Of a stretch of DNA of 64,000 bases, positions 10,769 to 20,569 are shown in pieces. The DNA lies in contig JAQMRL010000006.1 in the NCBI GenBank assembly GCA_035578175.1, positions 52,676,001 to 52,740,000 of the forward strand, given 5' to 3'. Position 1 is the first letter of the stretch. The number at the start of each line of letters is the position of its first letter. This DNA is from Catonia carolina. Its lineage: Eukaryota; Arthropoda; Insecta; Hemiptera; Achilidae. The notes under the pieces were generated by a model, which was not told where the DNA came from, made no database searches, and saw nothing but the letters and a program-made list of their open reading frames with translations. The translations under genes were made by a program, and so were the position numbers.

Positions 10769-11110
10769 AAAAATTAAATAAAAATATATCGAAAAATAGT
10801 ATCTCCGGCTATACCGCGGGTCTCGCGATGTCCCCCTTGTACCGCGTAATAACCGGGGAGCACTATATTATATAGAGTAGTTCCATTTTGTAAACCAATT
10901 TAATTTGGGATTAATCTAAAAGTTATAAGACAGGGTTGTTCTATAAGAGAAAGTTAAATACACAAATAACTTGTAATATTAGATGAAGTATATGATAATA
11001 ATTTATAAGATGTTATCAAAATAAATACCGTTAAATATTTTAGTATAGGAACACTGTTACGTACTATGTACATTCTCCGACATTCGTTAAACGCATGCAA
11101 GTACGAGGTG
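10769..11110. other. no gene; worn pogo-like end
   Basis: At 10790-10870 the minus strand reads GTGCTCCCCGGTTATTACGC, GGTACAAGGGGGACATCGCG and GACCCGCGGTATAGCCGGAG. This is the style of a pogo/Tigger terminal region. Nothing else is recognised. Confidence 0.35.
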
Positions 11111-12029
11111 TTGCTATTAAATAACGAGACTGACGTAAAAAATTTTATTTTCATTTTATACATAATCACTTAGAGTCACCTTCAATATACACTCCTTCTC
11201 TATCCCTACAACGCTACATGCGAATTTTCCATTGTTGGAAACAGGGCTGGAAGTCATCTTCTGTCAGCTCCTTCAGGACACGTGCCGCTTTCTCTTTTAC
11301 AGCTCCCACAGACTCAAATCTTGTTTCTTTTAAGGCAGATTTCACCTTACGGAACAGGTAGAAGTCACATGGTCCAAGATATGGTGAAAAAGGTGGATGT
11401 TCTTACACTGAGATGCTGTACTTTCTAGGAACCTCATGACAGATAAAACGGAATGAGCTGGCGCATTGTCTTGGAGGAGAACCCATGATTTGTCCTTCCA
11501 CATTTGGGGCGTTTTTTCCTTACTCTTTGACGTAGTTTAGAAAAAACCTCAAGGTAGTAATATTGATTAATTGTTTGACCTTCAGGAATCCAGTGAAGGT
11601 ACACAATCCCATGGATATCAAAAAAAACAATCATCATTGCTTTAAATTTTGACTTGCTCATTCGAACTTTTCTGGCTCTCGGTGAAGTTCGGCTCTTCTA
11701 GTGCATGGATTGGCGCTTCGTTTCCGGATCATAAGTAAAAAACCATGTTTCATCACATATCATTATCTTCTACCGGTTCCCTAAGGTGAAATACATTAAA
11801 AGGGAGAAGATTTGAGTCTGTGGAAGCTGTAAAAGAGACAGCGGCACTTGTCCTGAAGGAGCTGACAGAAGATAACATCCAGCACTGTTTCCAACAATGG
11901 AAAATTCGCAAGGAGCATTGTAGGGATAGAGAAGGAGCGTATATTGAAGGTGACAATAAGTGATTATGAATAAAATAAAACCAAAATTTTCTACGTCAGT
12001 CTCGTTATTTAATAGCCACACCTCGTATA
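11111..12029 (-). mobile_element. mariner with foldback (duplicated 3' end) structure
   Basis: Both ends carry the same terminal repeat (TACGAGGTGT and ATTAAATAACGAGACTGA). The similarity extends about 235 bp inward: 11112-11350 is the reverse complement of about 11775-12028 at roughly 88% by eye, and both encode the transposase C-terminal end. The middle (11434-11770, minus) encodes ICDETWFFTYDPETKRQSMH (first catalytic Asp) and FDIHGIVYLHWIPEGQTINQ. The DNA-binding N-terminal half is gone. A second copy of the 3' end replaced the true 5' end. Confidence 0.8.
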
Positions 12030-12432
12030 GCTCCGAAAAACAGGGTCAGCTATACATTTTCAAAGTAAATCTTCATTAAATCTTTGTTCTGAAAACGCAA
12101 AACTGAATTTAGAAGTACATGAGGCCCTGGATAACACGAACTAATAAAACCCACGGCTGTTCGTGTTACGAAAAATTCGGATTATCAAGGGTTCAATTTA
12201 AGACATCCATTAGTGCTAAACTAGATAAGAAAATTATACAAAATTATTTGCACACAAACAATTTTTTATCGATAATATAGCGCACGTACAAAATGTAAAC
12301 AATAAAAAGATTAGATTTAATTTTTATACAACTGATAAAAAAAGTTTGATAAAATTTTATTTAAAAAAAAAATTATTTAATAATATGATTTACGATTTTT
12401 TTTATTCTGTCAAAATATAATATATAATAGTT
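12030..12432. other. no gene; worn pogo-like end
   Basis: At 12120-12195, GGATAACACGAACTAATAAA, then TTCGTGTTACG and TTCGGATTATCAAGG, resembles pogo/Tigger ends. The remainder is plain AT-rich DNA. Confidence 0.35.
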
Positions 12433-12714
12433 TCATACGGAGACGAAAGAAGGTTTCGTGGTTAAAATCCTAGTAAAGGTACTTTTACAGATTTGAATAC
12501 TAGACGGTGGTTATTTTGATGGTTGGGGTTCAATTAACCATTCTCTTTCCGAAATGATCAGCCTGAATCTGTACAAGGCTACACCTTATTTACATGTCAT
12601 AACATAATAGCATACTAATCACATTGGGTCATGGGGTTGATTATTGTTCTAAATTGAACAGATTGCAACTTAGTGTAACTTACACAAATTTTTAGTGCTT
12701 TATGACGTGTTTGT
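12433..12714 (+). mobile_element. SINE-3 copy, 5'-truncated
   Basis: It begins inside the head after the hairpin and keeps the B box region in worn form (GTGGTTAAAATCC). The body GGTTGGGGTTCAATTAACC and a short tail follow. It directly abuts LINE-B. Confidence 0.75.
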
Positions 12715-13286
12715 GTTGGGGAATTCTGCTATCTAGTTAGTAAAATGACAAAGGATGGTAGAAGCACAAGTGATATCAAAAGTAGGATTGCTCAAGCTAA
12801 AAAGCCTTTGAAATGAAAAACAGCTTACTGGCTAAAAACAATGATTTACAGATTAGGAAAAATTTCTTAAAACACTATGTTTAAATGCAGCATTTATACG
12901 GGAGTGGAACGTGGGTGATAGAGGCTGTAGAAAAAAAGAGGATAGAAGCTTTTGAAATGAGGTGTTACAGTAAAATTTAAAAGATTAGGTGGGTGGACAA
13001 AATAAGTAATTTAGAGGTTCTTAGATGAGTGGATGAAAAAAGAAGTACATATATGGAAACATCTATTTTGGCTAGTGGGACATATCTTAAGACATTAAGG
13101 TATTGGTACAACAATAATGGAGGGTGATATTGAAGGAGTGAATTGAAGTGGGAGGCAAAGATTACAATATTTAAAGCAAATTACAAAAGATGTAGGGTGT
13201 TACAGGTATGTAGATATGAAATGACTTGCGCAAGATAGAACAGTTTGAAGAACTGCATAAAACCAGTCAAGAGACTCATGACAAAA
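12715..13286 (+). pseudogene. LINE-B reverse transcriptase C-terminal remnant with 3' end
   Basis: It encodes in broken frames SDIKSRIAQAKKAFEMKNSL, LYGSGTWVIEAVEKKRIEAF and IRWVDKISNLEVLR. The 3' end ACCAGTCAAGAGACTCATGAC then AAAA follows. Stops interrupt it. It gives an uninterrupted reference for the HINE insertion site in the copy at 0.8-3.5 kb. Confidence 0.82.
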
Positions 13287-13563
13287 CAAGACGTGTGTGT
13301 GTGAAAGTGAATCAAGTGGAAAAATGGCCAAAAATAGATTAAATTTTATTTTAGTAACGTACACATCTGTAACTCGATTTGTACAAACTTTTAACAAAAA
13401 TACATTCTTTTAAAACGAAGTTTTGGGAAAGCAATTAGGTCTATTCTGTAATTGGCATATATCATACACGGGCCCACTCCGATCCAACGTTTATTGGACT
13501 TTAAATAGACTAACGTACGAACAGTACATAAATATTAAAATGAAAACTTCACGTTTCCATTTG
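13287..13563. other. no gene seen
   Basis: A short GT-rich start and then mixed sequence. No feature is recognised. Confidence 0.4.
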
Positions 13564-13576
13564 GTACTGGGTATAA

Positions 13577-13897
13577 TTTTTTTTTGTAATCCCTAATTTG
13601 TGTACGTTGCAATCTGTTCAATTCAGAACAATAAGCAACCCCATGACCCAATGAGATAAGGATGATGTGTATGACGTGTAAATGATCTTGTACAGACTCA
13701 GGTCGACCATTCCTGAGAGAGTATGGTTAATTAAACCCCAACCATCAAAGTACACCGGTAACCACTGTCTAGCATTCAAATCCGTATAAAAGTAACTACC
13801 TTTACTAGGATTTGAACCAGGAACCTTCGTCTCCGAAAATCAGCTGTTAAACAGCTGATTTTGGCGACGACTTTATCTCTAGACCAACCCGGTGGGT
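13577..13897 (-). mobile_element. SINE-3 copy, full length with 13-bp target duplication
   Basis: GTACTGGGTATAA flanks it perfectly at 13564-13576 and 13898-13910. The head carries a perfect 12-bp-arm hairpin (13836-13862, arm AAAATCAGCTGT) between the A and B boxes. The tail is CACAAATTAGGGATTACAAA, A-rich. Confidence 0.9.
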
Positions 13898-13952
13898 GTA
13901 CTGGGTATAAATAATAAGAAAAAGTTCGTAATCGATCGGATAAGATTTTCAA

Positions 13953-14298
13953 CTGCCCATAACAGACAGGTAGAGTGTCAAATTATTTACACTCAATCTG
14001 TTCGTTGCAGGGCTAAAATAAATAGTTCAGTTTCTTATCACATGGTCAGTCAATTAGATGACTGAATCATTTAAGAACAGAAGAGGTAGAGGTGTAAAAG
14101 ACACTAATCAGAGTTATCTTCTCTGAAAGTAATGAATTTCATTGTACAGCCAGACCCTGTGGTGAATGAAGTGAAGTTGTCATTTACAGAGTGGAAAATA
14201 TGTGCTTTTCAGAGGGCTCGGCATGCTGATAAGCGTACTTTTCCACTCAGTGAGGTGTTTAGGTGAACAGCCTTTCGGCTGTTGACCTAAACAACAAG
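13953..14298 (+). mobile_element. SINE-4 copy with internal deletion
   Basis: The full 5' end CTGCCCATAACAGACAGGTA is present. About 75 bases between CACTCAGTGAGG and the 3' segment CAGCCTTTCGGCTGTTGACC are lost. It ends in ACAACAA. Confidence 0.85.
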
Positions 14299-14631
14299 AT
14301 TTTCAAGTTACTTTGTGTTTTTTGTTTCGAATTATTCAAATACATTTTATCGTAATGAAGAAGAAATTACATCAATGCGTATGTAGGTCGGCCTACACTT
14401 TCTTCAATTTCAAAATGTAACCGCACTGCGTATTCATTGAGCAATACATACAGTTTATCCACAGAAATACCCGTTTCGTAATATACACTGAGAGTTTTAT
14501 TTATTAATCGGAATCGGACTACATTACAAATGCAAGTTGTTAGAAGGAATAAAATTATTCCAATAAAATATTAACAGAATGGTTCAAAAACAAGTATAAA
14601 ATAAATTTAAGAGTTTACCAAGATGATTTTT
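14299..14631. other. no gene seen
   Basis: Mixed AT-rich sequence between SINE-4 and HINE copy 5. No supported feature. Confidence 0.4.
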
Positions 14632-14822
14632 ACTTTCTCTTGCCTATATGAATATATAGGAAGGAAAGTATTGTTTTCATGTCGATTTTTCGAAATCGAG
14701 TTTTCATCAGATATACACTTTTTCAACACCCCTAAACCCAAAAAACGTGTATTAGCTATTTGACCCCCTCTCTCAAGCACGCGCGCGCGCACACACATAC
14801 ATAGGCAGGCAGGCAGACAGAC

Positions 14823-14854
<32 letters not shown>

Positions 14855-14864
14855 TGTGTGTGTG

Positions 14865-14906
<42 letters not shown>

Positions 14907-14956
14907 AACAAAATAACTCATAAACAGAATATTGTACGTAGTTGAAACTTCAAATT
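14632..14956 (+). mobile_element. HINE copy 5, 5' third only, with expanded microsatellite
   Basis: It keeps the start motif and the first 125 or so bases. The GT tract is replaced by a compound repeat (14779-14902). The sequence then ends after the segment CAAAATAACTCATAAACAG, AATATTGTACG. The remaining 600 or so bases and the 3' hairpin are absent. Confidence 0.8.
14779..14902 (+). repeat. compound microsatellite
   Basis: Successive tracts of GC, CA, GGCA, GACA, GA (14827-14854) and GT (14855-14902) run without interruption. A long Thr/His/Ser/Leu ORF on the other strand is a product of these repeats. Confidence 0.95.
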
Positions 14957-15382
14957 ATCTACACAATGTGCATTAATCATGCATATTATGAAATTCTTCC
15001 CTGATAAATTTCTTTCTTATTATGTATTCATCGAATGATCGCCTGAATTAGTTACTTCTACAGTACGTAATTTACGCTTAAAATGTCTTTAAAATCTCAC
15101 GAAGTTTCGGCGTAGTTCTCAAAGCATCGAAGTATGCTTTGAGAACTTTGTACGTTATTACTCTGAAAGACACATGGAGAAAAAATTGTGTGAAAAAACA
15201 AAATTATAGATTGATGACAATACGATAAAGTTAGCAATGAAAATACTATTTTTTCCTAATTTCTTGTCAATTTTGTTTTACGTTGATCCACAAATAGATA
15301 AAATCCTTTTGCTCATAGGTTCTCAAAGTGAGGAACGCAATGAATATTTGGGGGGGGGAGGGCAAAGCTTAGCTTAAAAAAA
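14957..15382. other. no gene; one 13-bp-stem hairpin
   Basis: No exon or repeat family is recognised. A perfect hairpin (13-bp arms GTTCTCAAAGCAT, six-base loop) occupies 15115-15146. A run of nine G lies at about 15351. Confidence 0.4.
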
Positions 15383-16481
15383 TCTGGTGTGAAACACTCA
15401 CACAACTTTCTCTTGCACAGACAAAATTAACAATATAACCTAACATTAGAAATCAACAAAAAAACTAACCTCAAAAAAACATAACGTTATTTTAATCATG
15501 AGTGAATGATGCAAATGAAAACCAACCTTAGTTTGGCTTACAAATATGGAAAATCACTCTCTCCCGCTAAACTAGGCTCTATAGAAAAATTGCTTAAAAT
15601 ACAAGTCGTAGATCTTTTAATTTTTTATACATTTGATAATTATTGTCGTTAAATGCAAAGTAAGGCCGAAATCTTGATAAACCATTGTTTCATAAAGATT
15701 TTCATAAAATAAAACAAAATTTATAATTACCGCTAAACAAAGCGTTATACAAAGAAATGTTTGAAATAAAAGTTGTAGGTTTTTAAATTTTCTACAACTT
15801 TCATTTTATACACTTTTGCCCTAAAATGTATATTAAGCCCGCAATTAAAAAAAAACATTTTTCTACGAGAGCTCAGCCTCACCAAGAATTTCAGCAGACA
15901 AGGCGCCTAGCCTTTTTTGTAGAGCATAAAAAATGTAGTGAATGAGGTAATTTAAAAAAAAAATTGTAGGAGCCATTTTTGAGAAAATCGCAAAAAAGTG
16001 AAAATGTAATTTTTTGCTTTGCATATTAAGGCTGAAATCTAAAAATAAACAGTTTTTTTTCTACGAGAGAACAGCCTTCCCAAGAATTTCAGCAGACACG
16101 GCGCCTACCCTATCTTGTAGAGCATAAAAAATGTAGTAAATAAGGTGATTTTTTAAAAAAATCGTAGGAGCCGTTTTTGAGAAAATCGCAAAAAGGTGAA
16201 AAATTAGACGAATAAACTACTACTTCTGGTTGACAGATTTTGATGAAAATGTTCGTGTCGGGTCCTCTAGTGGTACGTAACTTAAGTTTCAAGTTTCAAC
16301 TTGAAATGTTTAGTTTTTAAGATATTTTGTTCACACACAGACCAATTGCTAAAAACATAATTTTTGGTTACAGGGGGTTTGAAAACGTGTATATCCGGTG
16401 AAAACTCGTTATGGAAAAATAAACTCGTCATGAAAACAATACTTTCCTACTCTATTTTATTCATATAGGTCAAGAGAAAGT
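15383..16481 (-). mobile_element. HINE copy 6, with a tandem internal duplication
   Basis: The ends are intact (TCTGGTGTGAAACACTCACA at 15383; AAGAGAAAGT at 16481). A segment of about 180 bp containing CAGCAGACAAGGCGCCTAG occurs twice (about 15832-16008 and 16012-16206), making this copy about 1.1 kb long. The two units differ by many substitutions, so the duplication is not very recent. Confidence 0.82.
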
Positions 16482-18100
16482 AAAAATTCCCGGTCAGTAG
16501 GCCTACACAGAAAATCACATCAAATTTACGAAAGCATATTCCGACGTTTAGGAACTTGTGGAACCCTAGGAATTAACTTAGCCAATTAAATCCATGTGTA
16601 ACATATAATCAGCAATCTATTCGTGTCTACCAGTTCATTCTAAGAGAATAAAATTTAATCAATCGTTCACCCGCTAAATTTTATAAAAACTGTTAAAATT
16701 TAAACGCAACATTTTAATAACATTAGGATTAAAAAGTTTTAACAAATTATCATGAAATGAGAATACACGAGTAAATTGAAAACAGGCATGCGTATAAGCC
16801 ACACACACATTCTTTCAACTCTTGAACGAATTTTTGAACAAAACAATACAAACCGGGATTCACTAAAAAATTATCTCAAAATGACAGGTACTAAAGAGAT
16901 TAAACTCTCACTTAATATCTTTAGGCCCGTTGCACAACAGTATCAATTACAGCAAATCAATCAAATACGTCTCAAAAATGAAGAAAAATTCGCGTCAACT
17001 TTATAAATCATATGCAGTTATGCCTCTAAAAGCAAGGGTCTCAAAACATGAGCCAATTATCTTAAAAAAGCTTTTCGGAAAGTTACGTAGAAGAAAAGCA
17101 AGTAAAGTTTAATATATTTCTAACGTAGTTGATTTACACTGAACATTAGATTTTAGAAATCAAATAATTTAAAAATCTTTTAAAGGTCACGAAAATAAAA
17201 CTTCCAGTTAACCTTTATGTACAGGTAGTAACTAAAGGCAATAAGCTGATAAAATAAATTGTAAATAATATACTTCAAAAAATTAACTTATTTTGACATC
17301 GTACTGATCAAATATATCAAAAAAAATCTGTGTTAAATTAAAAATACCTGTCAAAATGTTAAACGTTATCACTTAGAAAAATGTTGTTACAAAAGATAAT
17401 ATAAAATGTAAGAAACTCACCGAATTCTCATACCAAGACAAAGAAACACTGTTCACAAATATTAATTAAGCATAGATATAAATAAAAATAATTATGAAAT
17501 AAAAACAACACAAGACTCGCACAATTTTAAAATGATTTGTTATTTAACACAAACGAACTGGTATAAAACAAAGTAAATACACACTTTCCTAACTGCTAGC
17601 AAGTAACCACGTTAAACCGTTCACTCAACTAACCAAAGAACAGCAAGTTGAAGCCGGGGTCGAGAAACACAACAGGTGGTGGGATAGAAAGAACACAACA
17701 GAAAGGTAACAGCATACGGACATTCTTTACATTTCTTGCGAATGGTTTGATGACGAGTTGGAATAGAAGATAGTTCAAGTAGCGACAGACAGAGCGCAGT
17801 ACTTGTTTGTCACAATGTTGATTTCGTAACGCTCTTGTACAATTGGGTAAATACAATTTGTTAAAATTTCTGACAAGATTTCGGATACGAACGTCGTATT
17901 CCTACTTCGATTGTGTTTCCAGTTATCCAAAATAATAGTTTTTAATTAACAGAAGTCTCCGTTAAAATTTCAATAATTTACTTACGTATTTTGCTTAAAA
18001 AGTTTTACTTACCTATTTAGTTAGCTCTAAAAAAAATTGTTTTGATAACAGATTCATTGTAATTAAACAAGAAAGGAATCGCTGTAAAACTATTTCAATA
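16482..18100. other. quiet region, no gene called
   Basis: There is no transposon signature for 1.6 kb, which is unusual here. A 76-codon plus frame (16776-17006) and a 75-codon minus frame (17629-17856) are unremarkable. A strong donor-like ATTCGGTGAGTTTC lies on the minus strand near 17421. Slightly higher GC occurs at 17640-17860. A 5' exon of an unseen minus-strand gene is possible but unproven. Confidence 0.3.
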
Positions 18101-18110
18101 AGACCTTACG

Positions 18111-18297
18111 CCGGCCGCATTGGCGCAGTGGGTAACGTGCTCGCCTCTCATCATGCAGTCCTGGGTTCGAATCCCACTGAGGCATGGCATATTTTCATAC
18201 GTTACAAAAAATCATTTCATCCTCATTACACACAGTTACACCCCAACGTCGTCGCTAATGACCTTGTAGTTGATGCGACGTTAAATAAATAAAAAAA
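18111..18297 (+). mobile_element. SINE-1 copy with SINE-2-type tail, 10-bp target duplication
   Basis: AGACCTTACG flanks it at 18101-18110 and 18298-18307. The head has A box TTGGCGCAGTGGGTAACGTG and B box GGTTCGAATCC. The body is TTTTCATACGTTACAAAA. The tail GTCGCTAATGACCTTGTAGT then GATGCGACGTTAAATAAATA is shared with SINE-2. Confidence 0.9.
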
Positions 18298-18307
18298 AGA
18301 CCTTACG

Positions 18308-18662
18308 AAAATAATATTTTTAAAATTTGTGGTAGGTACCACGGTGATTAAGTGACTAAGAATCAAGTTAAATCCAAGTTTGTATCAAAGTTTTCAAAGG
18401 TGTTCATTATTTTACCATAAATTTAATTAGATTATGAAGCATATCAGAGAAAAATAAGAATATTTAAGTGAACTGCAAGTCACATTGACAGCACTTGGTT
18501 TCACGTGACTATTTGCTTTGTTTAAAACACCGTTTACGTACTGAACACACAGCGAAAAATAAATTTTAATAATTCAAGGTTTATACCTTTAAATCGTCAA
18601 AATTTTTCTATAATTTAACAAATATTAATTTAATAAATACTACTAAAATGATTTTTTACAAG
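18308..18662. other. no gene seen
   Basis: AT-rich spacer between SINE-1 and the tRNA-Ser terminator. Confidence 0.45.
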
Positions 18663-18663
18663 T

Positions 18664-18670
18664 AAAAAAA
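18664..18670 (-). terminator. Pol III terminator of tRNA-Ser
   Basis: A run of seven T on the minus strand begins four bases after the discriminator base of the tRNA, the usual RNA polymerase III stop signal. Confidence 0.85.
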
Positions 18671-18674
18671 CAAT

Positions 18675-18756
18675 CGCTGCGGACAGGATTCGAACCTGTG
18701 CGGGCAAAGCCCATTGGATTTCGAGTCCAACTCCTTAACCACTCGGACACCGCAGC
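18675..18756 (-). tRNA. tRNA-Ser(CGA)
   Basis: The gene folds as a full cloverleaf. The acceptor arms GCTGCGG/CCGCAGC pair, and the D stem is TCC/GGA. The anticodon stem TTGGA/TCCAA encloses loop CTCGAAA (anticodon CGA). A long class II variable arm (GGGC/GCCC) and a T stem (ACAGG/CCTGT) follow, with G as discriminator base. The B box GGTTCGAATCC is perfect. The long variable arm and anticodon both indicate serine (codon UCG). It is not followed by a SINE body, unlike the tRNA-like repeats in the window. It has no intron. Confidence 0.96.
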
Positions 18757-20253
18757 GCATGAAGGGGGAGGCAAAAATTACTACATTTTAATATAGTCAT
18801 TCAAAACTAATCTTTTGCCCTTGAAATTTGTAAATAAATGTGATTAGAACTTGACCTACATTATTCTAGTTGGCATTTATTTCTTGTTTGCGAACTTGTC
18901 GGGTTATTATAAATTAAATTAATAAATGTATTCCTAAAAATTCAAAATTTTGCTTTATTTATTATGAAGTTTACGTAAGCTACTACTTTATGAGTCCGTT
19001 AAACAGTTATTCATTGAAAATTGTAAATAAATAAACCCACGAATTTTGTTGGTGATTACTCACTATTATTGCTCTGATTATTACACTATTTAAAACGCTT
19101 TATTAACTTCATGAACGTTTTGGTATTTACCTTTTCAGTTATGTATGAGCAATCCAGTTCGTTTGAATTAAATTTTACAACTAAACCTTATTGTTGAATG
19201 TTTGTTTTTGTATTTTGGTTGACAGTATTTAGATATATAGGTATTTTAATATCTATACTTAGTTGTTAAATTACGTTTATCTTGTTAGCTCAATTGTAAA
19301 TGAATTACAAAGTAACACATCACAATGTAGTACAAGCTGGTGATCGTACAAATTATCCGGTTCAGTAAAACTGCTTCCAGAAACAATCATAATAGAAACC
19401 TTGTCATACCGTTTATGTGCGTCATTGTGTACTAAAAGTTAATAATATTTACAAATTACACAGGCGAAAGAAAGGTTATCGTGCAGATATTAAGCAGTTC
19501 GATTTTAACAGCTTATAGTTTTGATTAAATCTTTACAATTTTGCTTGACAGTTCCTTCGTGTTTATCTTATAATTCTGATTTTTCGCATGGTCAGATTTA
19601 TCTTGATGACTTTTACAGATCTTTCATTTCAAATTATAATCCGTTCAAAACTCAAAATGCGAACGTAGAAGTCAGTATTTATTATAATACATCACTTAAC
19701 AAGTTTTAACAAAAAACAAATGACAATTATATTGCCAAACACATAGCCATACAGTATAAAACGCAATATCAAACATAATTTTTATAAGTTTCTGCTCTTA
19801 TATTACTGTTTTATAAAGCCTTTGTAACTAGACTTAAAACTTGTTTAAATTCCTTTTCACAATCAATCACACCTTCGCAGAAAACAGGACATCAGTTTTA
19901 AGCCAAGATTATGATGTTTTTTCACTGGGGACAACCTACGAAATTCTGCAAAATTTGAATGATGCTTACTTTTGAGATAGTCTCATGAATTTTCTATCAA
20001 ACCAGCACATTTTACCAATTTTTTCCACAGTATATAGACTCAATAATAAAAGTGAGTATTTTATTTCACTTAAATAGTATCTACAAAACTGTTATAGTGT
20101 ATCCCAAACATGTGTCTCACTATAAAACCGTAATATATAAATATATTAGGTTCGTAATAATTATCAAAGGTTGTACCTGGTTAGATCCAGTACATAACGA
20201 AGCTATATGCGACGAGTTAAATATTCATTCACCATGTGAAAGTTAAGAATATG
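18757..20253. other. quiet region upstream of tRNA-Ser, no gene seen
   Basis: There is 1.5 kb of AT-rich DNA without recognised repeats. Short frames (for example 19521-19709 and 20052-20246) have no family resemblance or splice context. Confidence 0.4.
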
Positions 20254-20412
20254 TCAGAGAAACTGGTCCAACCCTTTACTTCGCATGCCAATACACAGAC
20301 TTCCTCTACGAACATGGAATTTTAAACCTGGAGGGAAGCGAGGCTTGGGATGAACTAAAAAGAGATGGCCAGAACAGGCCATTGAGCCTAATCCTTGACA
20401 GATGATGATGAT
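20254..20412 (+). pseudogene. LINE-A C-terminal remnant with GATGATG end
   Basis: The plus strand reads RLPLRTWNFKPGGKRGLG, stop, TKKRWPEQA, close to the GKRDxGRPRKRW tail of LINE reverse transcriptases. It ends CAGATGATGATGATG, the family 3' end. Stops disrupt it. Confidence 0.72.
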
Positions 20413-20569
20413 GCACTTCATAATAAATAATACATTTGGGCAATAGTACATGTACACTGTAATCCATTCTCGTATTAGACCTGATACACTGCAGAAACCA
20501 TATAAGTTACTGTATGATACATTCTTGGAATGAATTACCCACAGATACAGGGGCTCAACTGTCGTTTTA

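Noticed and set aside
11434..11661. Reading the 75-codon minus frame as a host gene
   Set aside because: It contains the mariner block FDIHGIVYLHWIPEGQTINQ and lies between the element's terminal repeats.
14607..14921. 104-codon minus frame rich in Thr-His, Ser-Leu and Cys
   Set aside because: Product of the compound microsatellite in HINE copy 5.
18111..18190. tRNA-like heads at 9.2, 18.1, 22.7, 35.2, 53.2 and 62.7 kb as tRNA genes
   Set aside because: They lack complete cloverleaf pairing, continue into shared 3' bodies with A-rich tails, and two (18.1, 22.6 kb) have target-site duplications, so they are SINEs.
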